Below, in pieces: positions 1 through 5,551 of a DNA stretch of 13,308 nucleotides. Position 1 is the first letter of the stretch, and each line of letters begins with the position of its first letter. A program made the position numbers and the translations under genes. Under the pieces are notes generated by a model that ran no database searches, was not told where the DNA came from, and saw only the letters and a list, made by a program, of their open reading frames with translations. Source of the DNA: Thermotogae bacterium (GTDB taxonomy: Bacteria > Thermotogota > Thermotogae > UBA12178); contig QNAP01000023.1 in NCBI GenBank assembly GCA_003641795.1, forward strand, positions 1 to 13,308. Reading direction: 5' to 3'.

Positions 1-1
1 C

Positions 2-175
2 CTTTTAGAGGCGTGGGATCACATGGCGAACGTTCGCCACGCCGATTTGGAAAATGCCGTGAGATTGGTGGTGCCAGCGGATCTCCTTCAAAACGTTCTC
101 GAGATTCTCGAACCCATCTGTGGATACGTGGGAGCGAGAATAAGGGGGGTCAAGCCCTTCTCCTTTCCTCTTTGA
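2..175 (+). CDS. C-terminal end of a short DUF4911-like protein (partial)
   Basis: The reading frame enters from the left edge and runs 57 codons to a TGA at 173-175. The visible part contains LLEAWDHMANVRHADLENAV, then LVVPADLLQNVLEIL, and ends in a basic tail. The pattern of an EA(W/Y)D segment followed by a short beta-rich stretch, VP, and a helix ending in LEIL resembles the small DUF4911 family of unknown function, found in Thermotogota and Firmicutes. That match is from memory and moderate. The next gene begins 10 nt after the stop, so this is probably an upstream member of the same operon. The start lies outside the window, so total length and any N-terminal domain cannot be judged. 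Confidence 0.6.
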   Translation, partial: LLEAWDHMANVRHADLENAVRLVVPADLLQNVLEILEPICGYVGARIRGVKPFSFPL

Positions 176-185
176 GCACCGTGAG

Positions 186-1268
186 GTGGTAGAACTGAAA
201 GCTCGTATCTTGAACACTTTGAGGTTACCCCTTCCTAAAGAACAGTTGAGATCGGTGAAAGAGCTCAACACAGAAAGGTTGTCGAGACTCGGGATAGACA
301 CGATTCTTCTCGATTTTGACAACACCATTGTTCCCTGGAAACGCGAGCTTTTGGATGATTCGATGAGGGAGGTTATTTATGGATGGATAAAAGATGGTTT
401 CAAGGTGGCAGTGGTGACCAACGCCGGTAAAAAGCGCATGGAAAAGGTGGATTTGAAAGCTGGCGAACCTGTTCCAGTATTTCATTCACTTTTCAAACCG
501 GGTGTCAAACGACTGAGACGAGTCCTGCAGAAAATCGGTTCAGAACCAGAGAAAACTGCCATGGTTGGTGATCTCTTCTTCACAGATATCATCGCGGGCA
601 ATCGTTTGGGTCTGTACACCATTCTCGTGAATCCGTATCTGATTGGTGTCACCAATTATTTTCACAAACTACTCGCTTTCTTGAGCAAAGTCTTATTTTA
701 CGCTTTCTACTACACGGTTGGTTGGTTTTTTCACATCGCCGACCTCAACACTCCTAATGAGACTTTCGAGAGCGTTCACCAGATAGATTTTGACAGACTC
801 ATCCAAGCGGGGTTCGATACGTTCATCTTCGATTACGACAACACTTTGAGTTGGTGGAGAACACCTCCATCGGCGGAAGCGGTGAAGCTTTTGGAGTCGC
901 TCGTTTCGAAAGGTGCCACGGTTATCGTGGCATCCAACGGAAGAAAAGAGAGGTTGGAAAGCTTCAAGAAATACTTCGGAGATAGAATAGTCGTGCTGGG
1001 GAACGCACGAAAACCTTTGAAGAGACGCGTAGAACGTTTGTTGAAGCGCCTCGGCAAAAACCCACACGAGACGGTCGTGATAGGCGATCAACTCTTTACC
1101 GATATCTTCATGGGATCGCTTCTGAAGGCTTACACCATCAAGGTAGAACCCATCGACCGGAGCCATGAGTTCTTCGTAACACGCTTCCTACGAAGTTTGG
1201 AAAAGACCATAGAACTATTCCAAAGAGGAAAGCCTACGGTTCGGGGGAGGGAAGATGAGAAAGTGTAA
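186..1268 (+). CDS. Tandem YqeG-type HAD phosphatase (two complete HAD domains)
   Basis: A 360-residue protein made of two consecutive HAD-superfamily IIIA (YqeG / PGP-phosphatase-like) domains. Domain 1 has motif I DFDNT (43-47), motif II TN (78-79), the motif III lysine in FKP (K104) and motif IV GDLFFTD (128-134). Domain 2 repeats the set: DYDNT (216-220), SN (250-251), RKP (K276) and GDQLFTD (300-306). Both domains keep the nucleophile Asp, so both could be active Mg-dependent phosphatases. Bacillus YqeG is a single domain of about 170 residues, so this is a duplication and fusion. The linker (about 158-186) is strongly hydrophobic and aromatic and might touch the membrane. YqeG relatives in yeast mitochondria and plants (GEP4 type) dephosphorylate phosphatidylglycerophosphate; a lipid substrate here is only inference. 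GTG 186 is the first possible start after an in-frame stop at 141, but the SD-like GAGG overlaps it, so the start is uncertain. The gene overlaps yqeH by 14 nt, a known yqeG-yqeH pairing. Confidence 0.85.
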   Translation: MVELKARILNTLRLPLPKEQLRSVKELNTERLSRLGIDTILLDFDNTIVPWKRELLDDSMREVIYGWIKDGFKVAVVTNAGKKRMEKVDLKAGEPVPVFHSLFKPGVKRLRRVLQKIGSEPEKTAMVGDLFFTDIIAGNRLGLYTILVNPYLIGVTNYFHKLLAFLSKVLFYAFYYTVGWFFHIADLNTPNETFESVHQIDFDRLIQAGFDTFIFDYDNTLSWWRTPPSAEAVKLLESLVSKGATVIVASNGRKERLESFKKYFGDRIVVLGNARKPLKRRVERLLKRLGKNPHETVVIGDQLFTDIFMGSLLKAYTIKVEPIDRSHEFFVTRFLRSLEKTIELFQRGKPTVRGREDEKV

Positions 1269-2337
1269 CGGATGCGGTGCCAGGTTACAAACGGATGACC
1301 CTTCGAAGCCCGGTTACATCCCTTCTGATGTTCTCGCAAAGCGTAGAAAGAAAGCGATCGTCTGTCAGCGTTGTTTTAGACTTCGCCATTATGGCGAAGA
1401 TCTCAATGTTGGTCCCCTCAGAGACGCCATTTCGAGAGTCAGAAAGGTGCTGAAGCGTTACGAAAAAGTGCTTTGGGTGGTTGACGCCATAGATTTCGAA
1501 GCCACTTACATTGAAAAGATATCGAAGTTTTTAGATGGTAAAGGAGTTTTGGTGGCCGTCAACAAAATGGATGCCTTTCCAAAAGCAGTGACACGTCAAG
1601 AGCTCGAAGGTTGGTTCTCACGTCATTTAAAACACGAATATGTCCTTGTGAGCGCTGAAAGAAAAACGGGGATGAAGAGATTAATCCACCATCCCCTTTT
1701 GAGGGGTGAAGTCCTTGTAATCGGCTGTACGAATGTTGGTAAATCGAGTTTGTTGTCAAGCTTAGGCAATGCGCGACTGAGCGTCAGCAGCTACCCCGGT
1801 ACCACACGGGGAGTTCTCCACGTGCAGGTCTCGAAAAACTTGAAGTTGGTAGACACACCCGGCATTCCGACTCACAACAGGCTCATCGACTTGCTCGACC
1901 CTTCGTGTGTGATGAAGTTGGATATGTCACGCTCGCTGACCCGAAAGACTTTCAAGATTCCGGTTGAACGTGTTGTTTTCCTTGGAGGGATGTGCAGGAT
2001 AGACGTACTTGGAGAGCATCCTCGGCCCATTTTTCAGATCTTCACGGCTCCCGGAGTAACTCTTCATGAAACTTCTGTAGCAAATGCCAATGGCAGGTAC
2101 TCCAACTGGTTCGGAGCTTTTTTGAAACCTCCGTGCGGGAAGTTGAAACCAGAAAGTTTCAAGTGGCGATCGGAAGAAATCACACTTGAGGAAGGTGAAG
2201 AACTGGCCATCTTTGGTTTGGGCTGGCTAAGCGTTAGAAGAGGTCCACTGAGGATAAAGGTAACATTGCCAAAAAATGTGGGGTTGGCTATCAGAGAAGC
2301 TTTGATCAACCCCCAGAGGGTTTATGAGAGTAGATAG
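1255..2337 (+). CDS. yqeH: YqeH-type circularly permuted GTPase (30S ribosome biogenesis)
   Basis: A 360-residue protein with an N-terminal treble-clef zinc finger (C4, C7, C37, C40) followed by a circularly permuted G domain. G4 NKMD (103-106) and G5-like SAE (133-135) come before the P-loop GCTNVGKS (157-164), the GTTRG segment (G2) and the G3 motif DTPG (200-203). The permuted G4-G5-G1-G2-G3 order plus the N-terminal Cys4 finger is diagnostic for YqeH (the plant NOA1/RIF1 relatives). In Bacillus YqeH is an RNA-dependent GTPase needed for 30S assembly and 16S rRNA maturation. The C-terminal third is the less conserved RNA-binding part. ATG 1255 follows a GGGAGG at 1245-1250 and lies inside the end of the yqeG-like gene; the 3' end overlaps uvrC by 14 nt, so translation is probably coupled along the operon. 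Confidence 0.93.
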   Translation: MRKCNGCGARLQTDDPSKPGYIPSDVLAKRRKKAIVCQRCFRLRHYGEDLNVGPLRDAISRVRKVLKRYEKVLWVVDAIDFEATYIEKISKFLDGKGVLVAVNKMDAFPKAVTRQELEGWFSRHLKHEYVLVSAERKTGMKRLIHHPLLRGEVLVIGCTNVGKSSLLSSLGNARLSVSSYPGTTRGVLHVQVSKNLKLVDTPGIPTHNRLIDLLDPSCVMKLDMSRSLTRKTFKIPVERVVFLGGMCRIDVLGEHPRPIFQIFTAPGVTLHETSVANANGRYSNWFGAFLKPPCGKLKPESFKWRSEEITLEEGEELAIFGLGWLSVRRGPLRIKVTLPKNVGLAIREALINPQRVYESR

Positions 2338-4027
2338 GGTTATTCAAAAAATGGAGTCTGCGCCCGAGAGCGCAGGTGTTTACATCTTCAAATCTGGCAA
2401 CGAGATCCTCTACATAGGCAAGGCGAGATCTCTCAGGAAGCGGTTAAGCTATTACGTCCGAGTTTGGAATGTTGGCAAAGCAAGTGAGAAGGCTTACAAA
2501 ATTGTAGAACAGGCCGACGATCTCGACTACATCGTGGTGAATTCCGAAGATGAAGCGTTGATACTCGAAGCCAACATGATCTTCCAGCACAAGCCAAGAT
2601 ACAACGTTTCTCTTAAAGACTCGAGATTCTATCCTTTCATCGTGGTGACAGAGGAGATGTATCCACGTGTTCTGATAACTCGAGAGCACACCATACCTGG
2701 ACAATACTTTGGACCTTACACAGATATTGGATTCGTGAAAGACCTCTTGGAACTCGTCGGCAAGATCTTCAAAGTTAGGCAATGCAGCAGATCTATGAAG
2801 AAGGTGACAAGGCCTTGCTTTGAATATCACTTGAAAAGGTGTTCAGCTCCATGTGCACGACTGGTAGATCAAAAATCCTACGCCGAGCAGGTTCAGAATC
2901 TTGTAAGCTTTCTCAAGGGAGAAGTGGAACAGATTCGTACAGAGCTCATCAAGATGATGGAGAACCAATCTCGTGCTCTTGCATTCGAAAGTGCTGCAAA
3001 GACAAGGGATGTCATCGCAGAATTGGACAAACTCTTTCCACCAAAGTGTGTGATGCTCAAAGAAAAGAAAGATGTGGACGCGATTTGTTACGCTGGAGAA
3101 TTCGTTCTTGTGTTGAGGGTCATAAAGGGTATCCTCGTATCAAAACTGGCCTTTGAAGCAACCAACGACGTGATCCTCGATGAAATCTTGGAAGAGCTTT
3201 ACGAACGACGAAGATACCCTCAACCAGAAGTGGTGCTGGTCAAGGAGAAAGAAGAAGTCAATTCAACCGTGGTACCCGTGAGGACCCCCAAAAACGACGA
3301 AGAAGGAGAGCTCCTGAAGCTCTGCGAGCTGAACCTACGAGAAGAGATCAAAAGTAAACTGCTCACAGTGGAAACGTTGCAAACTGTTCGGAAAACCCTC
3401 GGACTTACAAAACTCCCACACATCGTCGAGGGAATCGATATCGCTCATACAGCTGGGCAAGACACCGTGGGTGCCGTCGTGAGTTTTGTTGATGGGAAAC
3501 CCCAAAAGAACAAGTACAGAATCTACAAGCTCTCAGCTTTGAAAGGTGATGACTTCGCCGCCATAAGGGAAGTGATGATCCGCCGGTACAGAAAACATCC
3601 CCTTCCCGATCTGATCTTCATAGATGGAGGAGAACCACAAATTCGGGTTGCTCTGGAATCTCTGCGATCTCTGGGGTTGTTTGCGGATCTTGTGGGTATT
3701 GCCAAGGAAGAGGAAGTGGTGGTCACTTTAAAAAAACGTCTTCATCTGTCTCCTGATCATCCCGTCCTCAGGTTCCTCGTACAGATCAGAGACGAAGCAC
3801 ACAGGTTTGCCAACACGCGTCACCGGAGAATCAAAGCCAAGGAAGATATGGTATCATTATTGGACAGAATCGAAGGAATCGGACCAAAGAGAAAGCGAAT
3901 GTTGTTGAGACATTTTGGTGGAATCACGGGACTGATGAAAGCCTCAGAGGAGGAAATCGCAAAACTTTTAAGAAACTCTGTACTGGCCAGAAGAGTCAAA
4001 GAGATTATCGGGGGTGAGGATCGTTGA
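2324..4027 (+). CDS. uvrC: UvrC, excinuclease ABC subunit C
   Basis: A 567-residue nucleotide-excision-repair nuclease that makes both incisions beside a lesion after UvrA2B loading. The N-terminal GIY-YIG domain shows GVY (18-20) and YIGKARSLRKR (30-40), which makes the 3' incision. A cysteine-rich segment near 150-180 (C..RPC..KRC..APC spacing) matches the conserved UvrC cysteines reported to hold an Fe-S cluster. A UVR motif (about 205-240) binds UvrB. The RNase H-like domain for the 5' incision carries GIDIAHT, FIDGGEP and the DEAHRFA segment, and a helix-hairpin-helix pair (RIEGIGPKRKRMLL) ends the protein. Length is normal for Thermotogota. ATG 2324 follows AGAGGG (2315-2320). The last bases overlap the next start by 4 nt. 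Confidence 0.97.
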   Translation: MRVDRVIQKMESAPESAGVYIFKSGNEILYIGKARSLRKRLSYYVRVWNVGKASEKAYKIVEQADDLDYIVVNSEDEALILEANMIFQHKPRYNVSLKDSRFYPFIVVTEEMYPRVLITREHTIPGQYFGPYTDIGFVKDLLELVGKIFKVRQCSRSMKKVTRPCFEYHLKRCSAPCARLVDQKSYAEQVQNLVSFLKGEVEQIRTELIKMMENQSRALAFESAAKTRDVIAELDKLFPPKCVMLKEKKDVDAICYAGEFVLVLRVIKGILVSKLAFEATNDVILDEILEELYERRRYPQPEVVLVKEKEEVNSTVVPVRTPKNDEEGELLKLCELNLREEIKSKLLTVETLQTVRKTLGLTKLPHIVEGIDIAHTAGQDTVGAVVSFVDGKPQKNKYRIYKLSALKGDDFAAIREVMIRRYRKHPLPDLIFIDGGEPQIRVALESLRSLGLFADLVGIAKEEEVVVTLKKRLHLSPDHPVLRFLVQIRDEAHRFANTRHRRIKAKEDMVSLLDRIEGIGPKRKRMLLRHFGGITGLMKASEEEIAKLLRNSVLARRVKEIIGGEDR

Positions 4028-4212
4028 TCGTGCAAACAGGGTCTCGAAAGATAGAGATTAATGGTCCACAACACGCCAGTGAGATACTTAAAAAGCTTGG
4101 CTTGAACCCAGAAGCGCATTTGGTAGTCATCAATGGGAAACTGACCACCGAAGACGAGGTGGCACCAGCAGATGCACATGTGAAAATCATCAAGGTCGTT
4201 TCGGGAGGATGA
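4024..4212 (+). CDS. TtuB/ThiS/MoaD-type ubiquitin-fold sulfur carrier
   Basis: A 62-residue protein ending in VVSGG. The C-terminal Gly-Gly is the mark of sulfur carriers that are adenylated and turned into thiocarboxylates. The middle, with LGLNPEAHLVV, TEDEV and the final SGG, is much like Thermus TtuB as I remember it. TtuB donates sulfur for 2-thiolation of U54 in tRNA, a heat-stabilising modification made by TtuA, and Thermotoga maritima has a TtuA. ThiS (thiamine) and MoaD (molybdopterin) have the same fold, so the pathway is not settled; a MoaD role is conceivable because a molybdenum enzyme is encoded further on, but no ThiF/MoeB-type activating enzyme is in the window. TTG 4024 overlaps the uvrC stop and sits 4 nt after GGTGAGG; GTG 4030 is an alternative. 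The end overlaps the regulator gene region. Confidence 0.8.
   Translation: MIVQTGSRKIEINGPQHASEILKKLGLNPEAHLVVINGKLTTEDEVAPADAHVKIIKVVSGG
4203..4208 (+). promoter_or_regulatory. Ribosome binding site that favours the GTG start of the Fur-family gene
   Basis: GGGAGG at 4203-4208 directly abuts ATG 4209, leaving no spacer, while GTG 4218 lies 9 nt downstream in the same frame. Normal spacing (5-10 nt) favours GTG 4218 as the real start. Confidence 0.6.
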
Positions 4213-4217
4213 TATCT

Positions 4218-4640
4218 GTGAACACTTCTCGGGAAGAGATCATAGGAAAGCTAAGAAAGACCCGATCTCATGTCACTGAGCAACGGATAGCGGTGATGGA
4301 GTATTTGGAATCGGTGAAGAATCATCCCACTGCAAAGGAGATTTATAACGAGCTTAAGCGCCGTGGAGTGAAGATCTCACGAGCAAGTGTCTTCAACGTG
4401 CTGAGATTTCTCAGAGATCAGGGACTAATAAGGGAAATCAAAGTCGCGGACGAGAACCACTACGATGCCCGGATAGAGTTCCATCCTCACTTTTTGTGCA
4501 AAGTATGCGGAAGGGTTCTCGACCTCGATGTTTCTGACGTGGGATTTTACCACGGAAAGATCCCACATAAAGTGGAGCAGATCGATCTCATCATCACGGG
4601 AGTATGTCAAAAGTGCCTGAAGAAGCTGGATACGATCTAA
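4218..4640 (+). CDS. Fur-family metalloregulator, PerR-like
   Basis: A 140-residue winged-helix repressor (143 if started at ATG 4209). The N-terminal half is the DNA-binding domain (TEQRIAVMEYL, then HPTAKEIY, then SRASVFNVLRFL). Counting from GTG 4218, the regulatory metal ligands of Bacillus PerR all have counterparts: H36 in NHPTA, D83 in HYDAR, H89 and H91 in FHPHF, and D102 in RVLDL. The structural zinc site is complete with C94, C97, C130 and C133. The Asp in HYDAR favours PerR (peroxide sensing by Fe-catalysed His oxidation) over Fur or Zur. Target genes are not visible here. The gene is embedded in the uvrC operon and its 3' end overlaps the next gene by up to 37 nt. Confidence 0.88.
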   Translation: MNTSREEIIGKLRKTRSHVTEQRIAVMEYLESVKNHPTAKEIYNELKRRGVKISRASVFNVLRFLRDQGLIREIKVADENHYDARIEFHPHFLCKVCGRVLDLDVSDVGFYHGKIPHKVEQIDLIITGVCQKCLKKLDTI

Positions 4641-4981
4641 CCAAAGTTATCAAAGAAATGCGGAGATTCAGAGATTCCAGGGGATGGCAAAAGTTTCACA
4701 ACCCTAAAAATCTTGCGGTATCCATCGCCGTAGAAGCGGCAGAGTTGATGGAGCTCTTTCAGTGGGAAGACTGTGAAGAGTCCTTTAAGAAAGCCGCAGA
4801 GCAACGACAACGTGTGAAGGAAGAAATTGCCGACGTGGTTTTGTACGTTTTGAGTCTCGTTGATGTTCTCCAAATCAATCTCGAAGAGGCATGTCTTCAA
4901 AAACTCGCGTTGAACGAAGAGCGCTACCCGGTTACGAAATCTTACGGAAAAGCCTTAAAGTACACTGAGTTTCAAAAATGA
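4613..4981 (+). CDS. MazG-like nucleotide pyrophosphohydrolase (dCTPase/DCTPP1 type)
   Basis: An all-alpha NTP-PPase of 122 residues from GTG 4613, or 125 from ATG 4604. The family signature is complete. Counting from the ATG, RGWQKFHNPKNL (26-37) is followed by E44 and E47 in VEAAELMELFQW and by E74 and D77 in EEIADVV, which together form the Mg-binding ExxE...ExxD site. The W..FH.P.NL opening is typical of the single-domain dCTP/modified-nucleotide pyrophosphatases (DCTPP1, RS21-C6) and not of full-length MazG. These enzymes hydrolyse (d)NTPs, often damaged ones, to NMP and PPi, a house-cleaning task that fits beside uvrC. GGGAG at 4598-4602 is 1 nt from the ATG and 10 nt from the GTG, so the GTG is slightly preferred. 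It is the last gene of the operon and converges on csp. Confidence 0.85.
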   Translation: MPEEAGYDLTKVIKEMRRFRDSRGWQKFHNPKNLAVSIAVEAAELMELFQWEDCEESFKKAAEQRQRVKEEIADVVLYVLSLVDVLQINLEEACLQKLALNEERYPVTKSYGKALKYTEFQK

Positions 4982-5006
4982 AGGGCCTGGTAAAAACCAG
5001 GCCCTT
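4981..5006 (-). terminator. Perfect 11-bp hairpin between convergent genes; intrinsic terminator of csp
   Basis: AAGGGCCTGGT (4981-4991) pairs without mismatch with ACCAGGCCCTT (4996-5006) around an AAAA loop. On the minus strand the stem is followed by CATTTTTG (the A-run 4974-4978 read in reverse), a good rho-independent terminator for csp. On the plus strand the downstream bases CTGCAGCTTCCCC lack a T-run, so it is a weaker stop for the operon although it may still protect its 3' end. The csp transcript would end inside the last codons of the MazG-like gene. Confidence 0.85.
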
Positions 5007-5027
5007 CTGCAGCTTCCCCCATTGGTA

Positions 5028-5228
5028 TCAATGAACGACTGTCACGTTAGAAGCTTGCGGGCCCTTAGGACCATCAACAATGTCAAACTCGACTTTTTGC
5101 CCTTCTTCGAGCGTCTTGAAGCCCTTCATGTTGATGGCGGAGTAATGCACGAAGACGTCCGTTCCGTCCTCTTTGGTGATGAAGCCGTACCCTTTCTTGG
5201 GGTTGAACCACTTAACAGTTCCTCTCAC
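5028..5228 (-). CDS. csp: Cold-shock protein (CspA/CspB family)
   Basis: A 66-residue OB-fold nucleic-acid-binding protein. RNP1 is KGYGFI and RNP2 is VFVHYSAI, after the opening [12 protein letters not shown]. The whole chain matches Thermotoga maritima Csp in length and most positions, as far as I recall that sequence. Such proteins bind single-stranded RNA/DNA and keep mRNA unfolded, and in thermophiles they are often expressed constitutively. The open frame extends upstream to 5288, but AAGGAGG at 5243-5237 sets the start: GTG 5228 is 8 nt away, whereas TTG 5234 is only 2 nt away, and GTG gives exactly the family length. It is a single-gene unit with its own promoter, a 5' hairpin and a terminator. 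Confidence 0.95.
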   Translation of the reverse strand: MRGTVKWFNPKKGYGFITKEDGTDVFVHYSAINMKGFKTLEEGQKVEFDIVDGPKGPQASNVTVVH

Positions 5229-5236
5229 TTCCAAAA

Positions 5237-5243
5237 CCTCCTT
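5237..5243 (-). promoter_or_regulatory. Strong Shine-Dalgarno of csp
   Basis: AAGGAGG on the minus strand, 8 nt before GTG 5228 and 2 nt before TTG 5234. It decides for the GTG. Confidence 0.85.
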
Positions 5244-5255
5244 ACAGTATGTTGA

Positions 5256-5273
5256 GCGTTGGAACACCAACGC
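5256..5273 (-). promoter_or_regulatory. Perfect hairpin at the predicted 5' end of csp mRNA
   Basis: GCGTTGG (5256-5262) and CCAACGC (5267-5273) form a perfect 7-bp inverted repeat with a 4-nt loop. Transcription from the promoter at 5280-5308 should begin about 7 nt after the -10, that is near 5273, so the mRNA would start with this stem. It lies 13 nt before the Shine-Dalgarno and does not include it. It may stabilise the mRNA, sense temperature, or be an operator placed over the start site; the sequence does not decide between these. Confidence 0.6.
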
Positions 5274-5279
5274 ATTCAC

Positions 5280-5308
5280 ATTATACACCCGGAAGTATGG
5301 TTTTGCAA
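5280..5308 (-). promoter_or_regulatory. Sigma-A-type promoter of csp
   Basis: Read on the minus strand, -35 TTGCAA (5308-5303), a 17-bp spacer, and a consensus -10 TATAAT (5285-5280). The predicted leader is about 45 nt and holds the hairpin and the AAGGAGG. Confidence 0.8.
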
Positions 5309-5329
5309 TCCAATCTGTATTGGATACAG
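5308..5329. promoter_or_regulatory. Two overlapping perfect palindromes just upstream of the csp -35
   Basis: ATCCAAT-CTGT-ATTGGAT (5308-5325) and CTGTAT-TGG-ATACAG (5315-5329) share bases and are both perfect. They start at the edge of the csp -35 box. The second has the size and symmetry of a dimeric repressor or activator operator. No regulator can be assigned. The DNA also borders the decayed mobile-element region, so an IS-derived origin is possible. Confidence 0.45.
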
Positions 5330-5551
5330 CACTGGAGGGACAAAATTACTCCTTCTCGCTGAGGTCTGGGAAGACTTTTCAGTCATGATACGAAAGCATG
5401 TGTGTTTCAATAATCGTGAGTACTTTCACGAGGGATGCGGCAAGGAAGCCCACGATTTCAACCGTGGGAGGAATTGCCGCCTTTTTCATAATAGCGTTAT
5501 ATTCAAGAGCAATGTTATTATATTTGAAAGCATATAAATTAGGACGATGCT
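5330..5551. other. Non-coding stretch between csp promoter and tnpB relic
   Basis: Together with the csp leader this makes a gene-free region of about 320 nt. From 5330 to 5413 I see nothing recognisable. From 5414 to 5486 there is an IS200/IS605-type end relic (separate entry). From 5487 to 5551 the DNA is AT-rich with imperfect repeats (TTATATTCAAGAGC and TTATATTTGAAAGC) and then AGGA 7 nt before the tnpB ATG. I see no convincing promoter for tnpB. Open frames reading through here look accidental, apart from the KEAHDFNRG run described for the relic. Confidence 0.55.
5414..5486 (+). mobile_element. Isolated IS200/IS605-type right-end / omega-RNA-like relic with terminator shape
   Basis: Three stems are visible. 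The first is TCGTGA-(6 nt)-TCACGA (5414-5431). A two-tier hairpin follows, with outer stem GCGGCAA/TTGCCGC (5437-5443 with 5474-5480) and inner stem CCCACG/CGTGGG (5449-5454 with 5463-5468), separated by a 5x5 purine internal loop; then comes CTTTTTC. The run GGAAGCCCACGATTTCAACC is typical of the 3' end of tnpB genes, where coding sequence, guide-RNA scaffold and right end coincide; one frame reads KEAHDFNRG, like known TnpB C-termini. The stretch from about 5416 also resembles the right end at 6421-6475, including shared GTnAGTA, GCGGC and AAGCCCACGA. No tnpB body precedes it. It could now act as a plus-strand terminator. Confidence 0.6.

Noticed and set aside
693..1166. Antisense open frame of 157 codons within the YqeG-like gene
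   Set aside because: It is a shadow of the second HAD domain; no domain or start signal is visible.
5229..5288. N-terminal extension of the cold-shock protein
   Set aside because: It would run through the promoter -10 region, leader hairpin and SD. The GTG at 5228 gives the normal 66-residue length.
5437..5486. Terminator-shaped hairpin read as an ordinary terminator of a plus-strand gene
   Set aside because: No plus-strand gene ends just upstream, and its sequence matches tnpB right ends. It is listed as a mobile-element relic, though it may still stop transcription.
5259..5537. Plus-strand ORF of 92 codons across the csp upstream region
   Set aside because: It crosses the csp promoter, has no SD, and only its KEAHDFNRG stretch is meaningful, as part of the tnpB-end relic.
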